DNA of 64,000 nt from Clostridia bacterium (GTDB taxonomy: Bacteria; Bacillota; Clostridia; Oscillospirales; Acutalibacteraceae). Positions 19,511 through 27,474 of the stretch are shown here, in pieces. A program made the translations under genes and the position numbers. Below the pieces are notes generated by a model. It was given only the letters and a program-made list of their open reading frames with translations, was not told where the DNA came from and ran no database searches. The stretch spans positions 62,001-126,000 of the forward strand of contig JAFULG010000003.1 of the NCBI GenBank assembly GCA_017473435.1. The letters are read 5' to 3'. Position 1 is the stretch's first letter; every line of letters starts with the position of its first letter.

Positions 19511-19866
19511 TTTGTTTGCCTCCTAATTAAGAATTAGTAGGGCGTTGCTTATTTTTTACGCTCGCCCGGGTGTTTGTAGCCCGGTTATTTTAAAAACCGG
19601 AAACTTGATATTTCCGGTCGTCAGCTCAAATAAGCACAGTTCACCCCATACGCTGTTTAAGTCCGAAGCGCAGAATTCCCCTAAGGAGAACCGCACCCGA
19701 CCTTAACGCAAGATAACAGCGTTAAAGATGAAATATAGATCGCCCGGTTTTAAATCGGACATACTCCGCGGAAATTTCCTGCCTCAGAGGACAGCCACCT
19801 CCCGCATCATCGCATATCGTTTAGGTTATGTGAAGACAGAGTTATACCCAAACCCGTTTCACATGC
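19511..19866 (-). promoter_or_regulatory. Long structured 5' leader of the S10 operon
   Basis: The distance from the inferred transcription start (about 19866) to the rpsJ start is about 355 nucleotides and holds no credible gene. Direct observations: a perfect hairpin TTAACGC...GCGTTAA (19703-19725); a closing stem GGTCG (19702-19698) with CGACC (19620-19616); a terminator hairpin at 19592-19617; and two alternative stems after it (CCGGTT with AACCGG, 19581-19600; CCGGG with CCCGG, about 19566-19584). The closing stem uses bases of the terminator's 5' arm, so the two cannot form fully at once. Control by a ribosomal protein such as L4 is an inference. Confidence 0.55.
19592..19617 (-). terminator. 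Attenuator-like terminator inside the S10 leader
   Basis: On the minus strand CCGGAAA, a seven-base loop, then TTTCCGG and TTTTT. It has all parts of an intrinsic terminator, yet lies about 80 bases upstream of rpsJ in the same direction as the operon, inside the leader. This fits premature termination control. Confidence 0.6.
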
Positions 19867-19872
19867 CTGAAT

Positions 19873-19901
19873 ATAATAACATAGCCCCGGGTGTTTGTCA
19901 A
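19873..19901 (-). promoter_or_regulatory. Sigma-A promoter of the S10 operon
   Basis: Minus strand TTGACA (19901-19896), exactly 17 bases, then TATTAT (19878-19873): consensus -35 and a near-consensus -10. The start would be about 19866. From here to the MFS gene (19902-20286) I see only AT-rich sequence, two hairpins and a GGCCC repeat, with no gene. Confidence 0.8.
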
Positions 19902-20175
19902 TAGTTTTTCACTAAAAAGTTTGTGAAATTTGCAAGATTTTTTCAGGCGTTTTTTGTGCACTATTTATTGTGATTTAACTGACAAAAGTATACTAAATAT
20001 AGGATGACTTCCGCCCTGTACACAAGTATTTTTATGCTTCTATGCTTTATTATATATGATGGTATGTGGATTTTGGTGAAAAACGGCTTGAGGAAATAAA
20101 AAACTTTATACGTCAGCTCCAATATAAATGAAGCCGCACAACTATTAAACTCGAACAACTAATAAAACAAAAGAA

Positions 20176-20222
20176 TGAGGGGACTCTGTCCCCTCACCCC
20201 TGCAAGCTTTTGTAAAAGCTTG
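20176..20222. repeat. Pair of perfect hairpins after the MFS gene
   Basis: TGAGGGGAC-TCT-GTCCCCTCA (20176-20196) and CAAGCTTTT-GT-AAAAGCTTG (20203-20222), each with nine-base perfect arms. They lie beyond the 3' end of the MFS gene and before the S10 promoter region. They could serve as terminator/insulator hairpins, and they resemble dispersed clostridial palindromes. No good T run follows on either strand. Confidence 0.5.
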
Positions 20223-20258
20223 ACCAAAACTTTTATTGTTTTATGCTGTTTGCATTTA

Positions 20259-20281
20259 CTCGGCCCTTTGGCCCTTGGCCC
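20259..20281. repeat. GGCCC repeat, solitary end
   Basis: CTCGGCCCTTTGGCCCTTGG, then CCC, lies six bases beyond the MFS stop codon. It closely matches the terminal inverted repeats of the 23891-24094 element, so it is a third copy of that end in the window. Confidence 0.6.
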
Positions 20282-20286
20282 TTTTC

Positions 20287-22164
20287 TTAATCAGCGTTTT
20301 CCTCTTCAATCTTATCAATAATCTCCTGAGGAACTGCCTCACCGTGCTTAACGAACATAATGAGGATGATTGCAAGACCGAACATAATCGGGCTGTAATA
20401 GAACAGCGACATATATGTGCCGGCAAACATTCTGATAAAGCCGTAAACGATGGGAGAAGCAATCTGTGCTGAGAAGGTAGCTGTGTAGTAGTAACCGGTG
20501 AAGGTACCAACCTTTTCAACACCGCCGATTTCAAGAACAAGAGGAAGTGTGTTAACGGTGATGAACATATTTGCAGCACCGCCGAGAACAAGAACGGGAT
20601 AAATGAGAACACGGAGAATCTTTGTTACACTGTCAACAGTTTCAACAATTGCTCCGAGTGCTACATCAACAGTAGATGCCTCTGTACCGAGAACTGTATT
20701 TGCAACGTTGATGATTTCATCGAAGATGCTCTCACCGAGAGTTGAGGTGAGATGTGTCTCGTAGGCTGCATAATAGCCCTTGACTGCATCTGTCTGCTCG
20801 TCACCGCTCTTATAAGCAAGATAACCTTCAATGCTGAGAACCTCATCCTCTGAAAGGCTTCTGCCCTCTGCCTGAGCGGCATCACTTACAGTTGCGTTGT
20901 AAGCGTTGATGTTTTCGTCTACTGCGATATATGCGTTGTTTACTGTTACGTAATCGTTGATTGAAAGATCCTTACCGCCGAGCATACCGAGGAATACACC
21001 GAAGAACACAATGAACGCTGCAAGGAACACAGCAAGGCCGCCGATAATAGTCTTCTTTCTGCCGAACTTTGTTCCGAACTTACCTGCAGGAATAGCAGCC
21101 ACACCTGAGCATACTGCAAAGATGAGCATAATGAAGGTTGCCTCGGAGGTAATCATGTGAAGGATTTCCTGTGCGAAAAGAGAGAAGAATGTGGTGATAG
21201 CATTAGCTGCACAGAAAAGGAAGAAAAGTGTGCCGAGCATAAACACAAGACTCTTTCTTTCACCCTTTGAAAGCTTCATAGCCTTAAGCTCTGCCTTCTT
21301 CTGCTTTGCTGCTTCCTTCTGAGCCTTTTTGAGAGCTTTTTCGTCAGCGTACTGATTGGCATCAGCCTTGATTCTGATACTGGTATCCTCTTCCTTAACG
21401 AAGAAAAGAAGAATAAGCATACCGATAATCATAACAAGTGAACCAACGATGAAAACATAGGGGAAGGAAACGGTTTCATCAGCCTTGATTTCAGCCTTGC
21501 TGTAGCCTGCGAAAAGTGTGCACAGTGCAATACCGATTGTACCTGCAACCATACCTACGGCCGAACCGATACCGCCCATAAGGTTAATGATTGCGTTACC
21601 CTCTGAACGAAGCTCAGGAGGAGTAAGGTCGGGCATGAGAGCAACAACGGGAGCTCTCCACAAGGACATTGAGAAAACAAAAAGAATGATTACAAGCATT
21701 GTAAGAGGAAGCTGTAATTCGCCCTCTGTTTTAAGTGCAACAACGGGAATCAAAGCAAAAAGTAACGCTGAAATGGGAGCAACACCTACAATAAAAGGAC
21801 GGCGTTTACCGAGCTTTGAGTGGCAGTTATCGGAAAGCTTACCGAAGGTAGGCTGGAAGATAACACCGAAGATATTATCAAATGTCATAATGATACCGAT
21901 GAAAAGGGGTACCAATGAAAAACCGCCCGTTGCGGAAATTGTACTCTGACCCTGTGCCTCTGCGAATTCGCCAATCCAGGGAATAGCCTTCGCAAGAGAA
22001 GCGCTGAGGTTTGTAATAAATTCGCTTTCGGTAAGAATTTTGTTAAGAATCTTTGTGATGTAGGGATCATAAATCGCCCACGCTATTGAGGTTGCCAAGA
22101 AACCGAAGCCGGTTAATATGGTCTTTTTGACATTAAGCTTCTGCTTTTTTGCTTGTTCTGCCAT
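20287..22164 (-). CDS. MFS transporter, SLC45/GPH-like sugar-type
   Basis: About 625 residues from the ATG at 22164 (MAEQAKKQKLNVKK), which follows AAAGGAG; the longer frame upstream has no ribosome site. Twelve membrane helices are plausible. GKLSDNCHSKLGKRRPFIVG carries the D-x6-G-RRPF type loop seen in SLC45 sucrose/GPH family carriers. Unusual features are a charged cytoplasmic loop rich in Ala/Lys (about 275-305) and a ~110-residue hydrophilic insertion (from KDLSINDYVTVNN to about TVDSVT) between two helices in the C-terminal half. The substrate cannot be told; a sugar is inferred from the family. Confidence 0.75.
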   Translation of the reverse strand: MAEQAKKQKLNVKKTILTGFGFLATSIAWAIYDPYITKILNKILTESEFITNLSASLAKAIPWIGEFAEAQGQSTISATGGFSLVPLFIGIIMTFDNIFGVIFQPTFGKLSDNCHSKLGKRRPFIVGVAPISALLFALIPVVALKTEGELQLPLTMLVIILFVFSMSLWRAPVVALMPDLTPPELRSEGNAIINLMGGIGSAVGMVAGTIGIALCTLFAGYSKAEIKADETVSFPYVFIVGSLVMIIGMLILLFFVKEEDTSIRIKADANQYADEKALKKAQKEAAKQKKAELKAMKLSKGERKSLVFMLGTLFFLFCAANAITTFFSLFAQEILHMITSEATFIMLIFAVCSGVAAIPAGKFGTKFGRKKTIIGGLAVFLAAFIVFFGVFLGMLGGKDLSINDYVTVNNAYIAVDENINAYNATVSDAAQAEGRSLSEDEVLSIEGYLAYKSGDEQTDAVKGYYAAYETHLTSTLGESIFDEIINVANTVLGTEASTVDVALGAIVETVDSVTKILRVLIYPVLVLGGAANMFITVNTLPLVLEIGGVEKVGTFTGYYYTATFSAQIASPIVYGFIRMFAGTYMSLFYYSPIMFGLAIILIMFVKHGEAVPQEIIDKIEEENAD

Positions 22165-22198
22165 GTCAAAACTCCTTTCTTTTACATATAGTATTTCA

Positions 22199-22227
22199 AT
22201 TATAGTGCTTTCTGCAGGAAAAAGCAA
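22199..22227 (-). promoter_or_regulatory. Promoter for the MFS transporter gene
   Basis: Minus strand TTGCTT, 17 bases, TATAAT (22204-22199), about 35 bases upstream of the start codon. The spacer includes CTGCAG within a TTTCTGCAGGAAA inverted repeat that could be an operator. Confidence 0.65.
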
Positions 22228-22295
22228 TGTGTAAAAAAATTTTCGGCATAGTGTACATTGTTAAATTGGCATAATTATGCAATATAACAGATAGA

Positions 22296-22324
22296 TTGAC
22301 TTAAGGGATTTTTTATGCTATATT
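22296..22324 (+). promoter_or_regulatory. Promoter for the O-antigen-ligase-like gene
   Basis: TTGACT (22296-22301), 17 bases, TATATT (22319-22324). It diverges from the MFS promoter about 70 bases away. Confidence 0.65.
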
Positions 22325-22377
22325 ACCCCTTGCAATAACAGTTACTGATATAATTGTATATAAAGAAGGTTAACGCT

Positions 22378-23892
22378 ATGAAAACTAAAGTGCAGGCAAA
22401 AAAAGCCGTTAAAACTCCCCTGCAGAATGCAGTTATATATTATCTAATAGGCATTATGTTCGGACTGCCTCTGATTTTCACAGATAAATATTTTAATATA
22501 ACAGAAACAAAAAGCATCTTTTTTCATATTATAAGTATTGCGCTTACAGCCTTTGTTGTATGCGGAGGCTCTAAAACTAAAAATCCGGAAGCAACCAGAC
22601 CTCCTGTCGGCAGCGTTTTAAAATTGAACGACTTATCCGTTTCTGATAAGGCTATGGCGCTTTTCTGCGGAGTAATGCTTGTAAGTTCTTTGCTTTCATC
22701 ATACAGCGACACCTGGCTGGGTCTTTCATCAAGATATCAGGGCTTCTATACAATATTTATATATACGGTAATTTACTTTATTATATCGAGAAATTTCACA
22801 TCCGCTCAGGGCTTTCTGTTTTTTGCGGTTTTTGCCTTCTCAATAGTATCCGTCCTGGGTGTGCTTCACTGCTACAGCATTGATCCCCTCTCTCTTTACG
22901 AGGGAATTGCCGAAAAATACAAGACAACATTTATTTCAACTATAGGAAACATAAATTTCTACAGCAGCTATATGTGCCTTCTTATGCCTCTTGTTGTGTG
23001 TGGCTTCTGCCTGAGCGTAGGGAAAATCAGCCGAACGGTTTATACCGCCGCTCTTATCATCGGCTCCTTTGGTATGATGGTAACCTCAAGCGAGAGCTTT
23101 GTTGTAGGCTTCGGCTTCTCACTGCTTATTATGCCTCTTTTCTTTTACAGCAGACCTCACAGACTCAAAAGATTTCTTGTAAGCATAGTTATCATCGTGC
23201 TTTCCACTCAGGCATATATGCTCATTTACAACCTTGCCGACAACGGAAACATCGCTGTTTCAAGGCTTCTGAAAATCCTTGTAAATCCATATATATCTGC
23301 GGTAATAATTATCTGCTGTGCACTCGCCTATTTAATCGTACATAAATACCCCGACAAAATAAAAATTCTCAAGGTAATTTACCCTCTTTGCCTTGTAGTA
23401 TTTGTACTTGTTATCGGAATCTGCTTTATACTCGCGAACACCGTAGGACTCCCCCGCTTTAACGGAGCTTTTAAAATCACCTCGGAATGGGGCACCTACA
23501 GGGGAAAAATATGGCGCTTCTGTGTAAAAACCTATCTGTATGAATACTCCTTCAAGGAAAAGCTTTTTGGCACCGGACTTGAAACCCTTCACAAGGTAAC
23601 AGCTTCGGCAAAGCTGTTTGAACGAAAAAGCCTTGACCAGGCACACAACGAATATCTTCAGTATCTTATGACCACAGGCATTGTGGGGCTTTCCGCATAT
23701 CTCGGTGTTATCGCGAGCGTAATTTATACAGTAGTTAAAAAGCTCAGGGAAAGCACTCTTGCCGTAGCGCTCCTCACAGCTCTTATAGCTTACTGGATGC
23801 AGGCAACGGTAAACATTGCACAACCCTTTACAACCCCCATTGTATATGTTTATATTGCGTGCATTGCGGGAATGGCGAGGAAGAGTAGGTGA
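22378..23892 (+). CDS. O-antigen ligase/polymerase family membrane protein
   Basis: About 504 residues from the ATG at 22378, preceded by AAGAAGG; the frame extends to a TTG upstream without a good site. At least ten hydrophobic segments are visible. A long extracytoplasmic loop after helix nine or ten contains FNGAFKITSEWGTYRGKIWR and FGTGLETLHKV, then DQAHNEYLQYLMTTGIVGLS; the H-N-x-Y/F-L motif with TGI-GL is the Wzy_C (O-antigen ligase) signature. It probably transfers or polymerises surface glycans outside the membrane. No other glycan genes are adjacent; the sugar-phosphate transferase at 59 kb could be functionally linked. The stop codon abuts a GGCCC repeat. Confidence 0.75.
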   Translation: MKTKVQAKKAVKTPLQNAVIYYLIGIMFGLPLIFTDKYFNITETKSIFFHIISIALTAFVVCGGSKTKNPEATRPPVGSVLKLNDLSVSDKAMALFCGVMLVSSLLSSYSDTWLGLSSRYQGFYTIFIYTVIYFIISRNFTSAQGFLFFAVFAFSIVSVLGVLHCYSIDPLSLYEGIAEKYKTTFISTIGNINFYSSYMCLLMPLVVCGFCLSVGKISRTVYTAALIIGSFGMMVTSSESFVVGFGFSLLIMPLFFYSRPHRLKRFLVSIVIIVLSTQAYMLIYNLADNGNIAVSRLLKILVNPYISAVIIICCALAYLIVHKYPDKIKILKVIYPLCLVVFVLVIGICFILANTVGLPRFNGAFKITSEWGTYRGKIWRFCVKTYLYEYSFKEKLFGTGLETLHKVTASAKLFERKSLDQAHNEYLQYLMTTGIVGLSAYLGVIASVIYTVVKKLRESTLAVALLTALIAYWMQATVNIAQPFTTPIVYVYIACIAGMARKSR

Positions 23893-24094
23893 GGGCCGAG
23901 GGCCAAAGGGCCAAGGGCCGAGAAGGGGAAAAGTATCAACTCCGAAGCACATTTAATACTGATATAAAAGTTAAACAGGTAATTTCAAAAAAATGAGATT
24001 ACCTGTTTTTGTTATAATTAATCAATACGAGCTGATAAAACAAGTGAATTGCTTTACCTGTGCTCGACCCTTGGCCCTTTGGCCCTCGGCCCTC
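23891..24094. repeat. MITE-like element with 32-base terminal inverted repeats
   Basis: The left end (23891-23922, beginning GAGGGCCGAGGGCCAAAGGG) and the right end (24063-24094) are inverted copies differing at one base of 32. The element is 204 bases long, has no gene, and contains a central hairpin terminator. It lies between convergent genes: the left end starts within the TGA of the O-antigen-ligase-like gene, and the right end encodes the last codons of the copper ATPase. No clear target duplication was seen. Confidence 0.75.
23973..24008. terminator. Bidirectional terminator between convergent genes
   Basis: AAACAGGTAATTTC pairs with GAGATTACCTGTTT around an A-rich loop and is followed by TTTTTG on the plus strand. 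On the minus strand the run is weaker. It lies in the middle of the 204-base element. Confidence 0.65.
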
Positions 24095-26315
24095 CAATCA
24101 TATTCAACCTCAGCGCATTCATCACAACGCAAAAGCTCGAAAGGCTCATAGCAGCTGCTCCGAACATAGGATTAAGCTCCCAGCCAAAAAGAGGAATCCA
24201 TACGCCCGCTGCAAGAGGTATCCCTATAACATTATAGATAAAAGCCCAGAAAAGATTTTCATGAATATTCCGAAGGGTCTTTCTGCCTATGTGTATCATA
24301 TCACATACACTCTCAAGGTCATTCCTGACAAGAACAACGTCTGCCGCATCAACAGCAATATCCGTACCTGCACCTATAGCTACACCGAGATCGGCACCGG
24401 TAAGAGCAGGAGCATCGTTTATACCGTCACCTACCATTGCAACCGGATTCTTTCCTTTAAGCTCTCTTATCACTCTTTCCTTTCCGTCAGGAAGTACACC
24501 TGCAATAACTTTGTCTATACCCACCTGCTTTGCAATCTCCGACGCTGTATCCTCGTTGTCTCCCGTGAGCATAACCGTCTCAATTCCCATTTTGTGAAGC
24601 CTTGCAACTGCTCTTCGGCTACTTTCCTTAACCGTATCCGCTACCGCTATTATACCTGCAAGCTCATAGCCGCAGGCAAAATACAAAACAGTTTTACCCT
24701 GCTTTGAAAAAGCATCTGCCTTTTCTCTGATTTCATCAGCCACATTGCAAAAACACGAAATATAGCTGTAGTTTCCGCCGTACACATCTTTACCGTTAAG
24801 CTTTCCTTTAAGTCCCTTACCCGTAACAGCTTCAAAATCTGATACACCGCAAGCTTCAACCGCCTTCTCTTCTCCGTAAGCAACAACCGCCTTAGCAAGA
24901 GGATGTTCACTTTTCGCTTCAAGTCCGACAGCAATATCAAGCAGCTCTCTTTCGCCAAAGCGGCCACAAGTCAGCATATCCGTAACCTCAGGCTCACCCT
25001 TTGTAACCGTGCCGGTTTTATCTAGGGCAACAATTTTTATTCTGCCTGCCTTTTCGATCGCCTCAGCGGTTTTAAAAAGTATTCCGCTTTTTGCACCAAC
25101 ACCGTTGCCCACCATTATAGCCACCGGAGTTGCAAGACCGAGAGCACAAGGACAACTTATAACCAGAACAGAGATACCTCTCGCAAGTGCGAATCCGAGC
25201 TCTGCACCGCATAAAAGCCACACAACGCATGTTATTACGGCGATCACCATAACTGCAGGAACAAACACACCTGCAACCTTATCTGCCGCCTTTGCAATAG
25301 GAGCCTTACCTGCGGCGGCATCACTCACCATTTTTATAATCTGAGAAATTGTTGTATCCTCTCCTACGGCAACAGCCTCACACTTAAGATAACCTGACTG
25401 ATTGATTGTAGCGGCACTCACTCTGTCACCAACACTCTTATCCACGGGAATACTCTCACCGGTAAGACTGCTCTCATTTATTGCGCTTTCGCCTTCGGTT
25501 ACAACGCCGTCTACAGGCACGCTGTCACCCGGCTTCAGGATAAAGATATCTCCTTTTTTTACCTCGGAAACGTTAACCGTTACTTCTTCGCCGTTTCTGA
25601 AAAGCCTTGCAGTTTTGGGTTTTAAATCCATAAGAGCCTTAAGCGCCGTTGTGGTCTTACCCTTGCTCTTGTTTTCAAGCATTTTGCCGAGAGTAATAAG
25701 TGCAAGTATCATTGCTGCCGATTCAAAGTAAAGGTTATGACGAAGCTCCATAACCTCTGTCATATCACCAAGCCTCTGTGCATTCACTAACATAACAAGC
25801 ACTGCAATGCTCCACAGAAATGACGCCCCCGAGCCGAGAGCGACAAGGGTATCCATATTAGGAGCCTTGTTCATTATCCCCTTGAAGCCATTGACGAAAA
25901 ACTTTCGGTTTATAACCATAACAACAGCCGCAATTATCATCTGTAGAATCGCATTAAGCACAGCGTTTTCCTCAATGAAAGCAATCTGCGGTAAGGAAAG
26001 CATATGACCCATAGCGATATACATGAGCAAAGCTGAAAGCACAAGCGAAACAATGAGCCGTCTGACAAGTCTGACCGTTTCCCTATCGTCCGTGTTTTCC
26101 GCGCTATTTTTTTCTTCCTTTTGCGTTTTTATTCCGTAGCCTGCCTTTTTAACGGCGGCTATTATATCCTTCTCGGAAGCTGTTCCTTCAACAGTAAGAG
26201 TGTTTGTTAAAAGGTTAACCGAGCAGCTTTCTACACCCACAACAGGCTTAACTGCTTTTTCCACCCTTGCACTGCAAGCGGCACAGGACATTCCAGTAAC
26301 ATTGAACTGTTGCAT
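24054..26315 (-). CDS. copA: Copper-exporting P-type ATPase
   Basis: About 753 residues from the ATG at 26315, five bases after GAGGTG. It pumps Cu(I) out of the cytosol. One N-terminal heavy-metal domain with GMSCAAC (Cys11, Cys14). Then come TGES in the actuator domain, the membrane CPC motif in SCPCALGLATP, phosphorylation site DKTGT, the HP motif SEHPLAKA, and GDGINDAPAL. The last helices carry YN (FIYNVIGIP) and MSLSS, the Cu(I)-specific P1B-1 signature. The final ~13 residues (from GGPRAKGPRVEHR) are encoded by the terminal repeat of the adjacent element, so the native C-terminus was probably replaced. Confidence 0.93.
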   Translation of the reverse strand: MQQFNVTGMSCAACSARVEKAVKPVVGVESCSVNLLTNTLTVEGTASEKDIIAAVKKAGYGIKTQKEEKNSAENTDDRETVRLVRRLIVSLVLSALLMYIAMGHMLSLPQIAFIEENAVLNAILQMIIAAVVMVINRKFFVNGFKGIMNKAPNMDTLVALGSGASFLWSIAVLVMLVNAQRLGDMTEVMELRHNLYFESAAMILALITLGKMLENKSKGKTTTALKALMDLKPKTARLFRNGEEVTVNVSEVKKGDIFILKPGDSVPVDGVVTEGESAINESSLTGESIPVDKSVGDRVSAATINQSGYLKCEAVAVGEDTTISQIIKMVSDAAAGKAPIAKAADKVAGVFVPAVMVIAVITCVVWLLCGAELGFALARGISVLVISCPCALGLATPVAIMVGNGVGAKSGILFKTAEAIEKAGRIKIVALDKTGTVTKGEPEVTDMLTCGRFGERELLDIAVGLEAKSEHPLAKAVVAYGEEKAVEACGVSDFEAVTGKGLKGKLNGKDVYGGNYSYISCFCNVADEIREKADAFSKQGKTVLYFACGYELAGIIAVADTVKESSRRAVARLHKMGIETVMLTGDNEDTASEIAKQVGIDKVIAGVLPDGKERVIRELKGKNPVAMVGDGINDAPALTGADLGVAIGAGTDIAVDAADVVLVRNDLESVCDMIHIGRKTLRNIHENLFWAFIYNVIGIPLAAGVWIPLFGWELNPMFGAAAMSLSSFCVVMNALRLNMIGGPRAKGPRVEHR

Positions 26316-26339
26316 TTCTACACCTCGTTTCATACTATA

Positions 26340-26368
26340 ATTTTAAGCATCACAGCTATTATTGTCAA
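26340..26368 (-). promoter_or_regulatory. Promoter for the copper ATPase gene
   Basis: Minus strand TTGACA (26368-26363), 17 bases, TAAAAT (26345-26340). A clear CopY or CsoR operator was not recognised. Confidence 0.7.
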
Positions 26369-26388
26369 CAAAAGAAAATAAAATTTAA

Positions 26389-26417
26389 TTGAAAATACTG
26401 TTTCCGGATGATATAAT
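26389..26417 (+). promoter_or_regulatory. Promoter for the aldo/keto reductase gene
   Basis: TTGAAA, 17 bases, TATAAT (26412-26417), about 32 bases upstream of the start codon. It diverges from the copA promoter; the -35 boxes are about 20 bases apart. Confidence 0.7.
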
Positions 26418-26448
26418 TCAGATAAACAAATATAAGGAGAAAAAAACT

Positions 26449-27360
26449 ATGTATAAAATTGAGCTCGGAAAAACAGGCTTACAGGTGCCTACCGTCGCTG
26501 TAGGCTGTATGAGAATAAGCAATATGAATGAAAAAGAGGTGAGCGCCTTTGTTGACACCGCCCTTCAGAACGGTGCTAACTTTTTTGATCACGCCGATAT
26601 TTACGGTGACGGTAAGAGTGAGGAGGTTTTCGGCAAGGCTGTTGCCGCGCTGAACAGAGAAGACCTTATTATTCAGACAAAGTGCGGTATCCGCAAGGGT
26701 CAGTTTGACTTTTCCTATGAGCATATTATCTCCTCTGTTGACGGAAGTCTTAAGCGTCTGCGCACGGATTATATTGACGTGCTTCTGCTCCACCGCCCCG
26801 ATGCGCTTATGGAGCCCGAGGAGGTTGCCCGAGCCTTTGAAGAGCTGAAGACAAAGGGCAAGGTGCGTCACTTCGGTGTATCCAATCAGAACCCCTATCA
26901 GATGGAGCTTCTCCAATCCTGCCTTGATATGCCTCTTTGTGCAAATCAGCTTCAGCTTTCCATAATGCACGCGCCGATGATTCAGGCGGGCATCAATGTG
27001 AATATGTATAACGATTCAGCTACAAACCGCGACGGAGGTGTGCTTGACTACTGCCGCCTTAAGAAAATCACGATTCAACCCTGGTCACCGATGCAATACG
27101 GCTTTTTCGAAGGCTGTTTCGTGGACAACAGAAAATTTCCGAAGCTAAACAAGGTGCTTAAGGAAACAGGTGACAGATACGGAGTTTCAAAGACGACGGT
27201 TGCTTTTGCGTGGTTACTCCGTCACCCTGCGAAGATGCAGCCTGTTACGGGTACGACTAATCTTACGAGGCTTACTGACTGCATAAAGGCGAGTGAGGTT
27301 AAGCTCAGCCGTGAAGAATGGTATGAGATTTACCGTGCAGCGGGAAATATACTGCCGTAA
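26449..27360 (+). CDS. Aldo/keto reductase
   Basis: About 303 residues from the ATG at 26449, after AAGGAG. NAD(P)H-dependent reduction of aldehydes or ketones in a TIM barrel. Visible catalytic-type residues: Asp and Tyr in FFDHADIYGDGKSEEVFG, Lys in QTKCGIRKG, and His in IDVLLLHRPDAL. The cofactor segment is at the C-terminus (HPAKMQPVTGTTNLTRLTDC). It resembles the YdhF-type subfamily. The physiological substrate is unknown. It converges on jag with a shared terminator. Confidence 0.85.
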   Translation: MYKIELGKTGLQVPTVAVGCMRISNMNEKEVSAFVDTALQNGANFFDHADIYGDGKSEEVFGKAVAALNREDLIIQTKCGIRKGQFDFSYEHIISSVDGSLKRLRTDYIDVLLLHRPDALMEPEEVARAFEELKTKGKVRHFGVSNQNPYQMELLQSCLDMPLCANQLQLSIMHAPMIQAGINVNMYNDSATNRDGGVLDYCRLKKITIQPWSPMQYGFFEGCFVDNRKFPKLNKVLKETGDRYGVSKTTVAFAWLLRHPAKMQPVTGTTNLTRLTDCIKASEVKLSREEWYEIYRAAGNILP

Positions 27361-27373
27361 AATAAGAAAGCGA

Positions 27374-27421
27374 AAGTTCTTTTGGTTGCTTTTCTTTCAA
27401 AAAAAGTAACCAAAAAACTTT
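27374..27421. repeat. AAAGTTCTTTTGGTT palindrome, family of 3844-4006
   Basis: AAAGTTCTTTTGGTTGCTTT and its approximate reverse complement (AAAGTAACC, AAAAAACTTT) form a near-perfect long hairpin. It matches the ends of the element at 3844-4006 and the copy at 52979-53031. It lies between the aldo/keto reductase and jag. Confidence 0.6.
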
Positions 27422-27445
27422 TCTTGTTTCTGTCTCCACATACAA

Positions 27446-27472
27446 AAAACCTCCCGAATCGGGAGGTTTTCT
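27446..27472. terminator. Bidirectional terminator between jag and the reductase
   Basis: AAAACCTCCCGA pairs with TCGGGAGGTTTT. The minus strand continues TTTTTTG, a strong terminator for the rpmH-to-jag operon. The plus strand continues TTTTC, weaker. Confidence 0.85.
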
Positions 27473-27474
27473 CA

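Noticed and set aside
19511-19866. Leader considered as a T-box or known riboswitch
   Set aside because: No T-box sequence or specifier arrangement was found, and the downstream genes are ribosomal proteins. I keep it as an unassigned structured leader.
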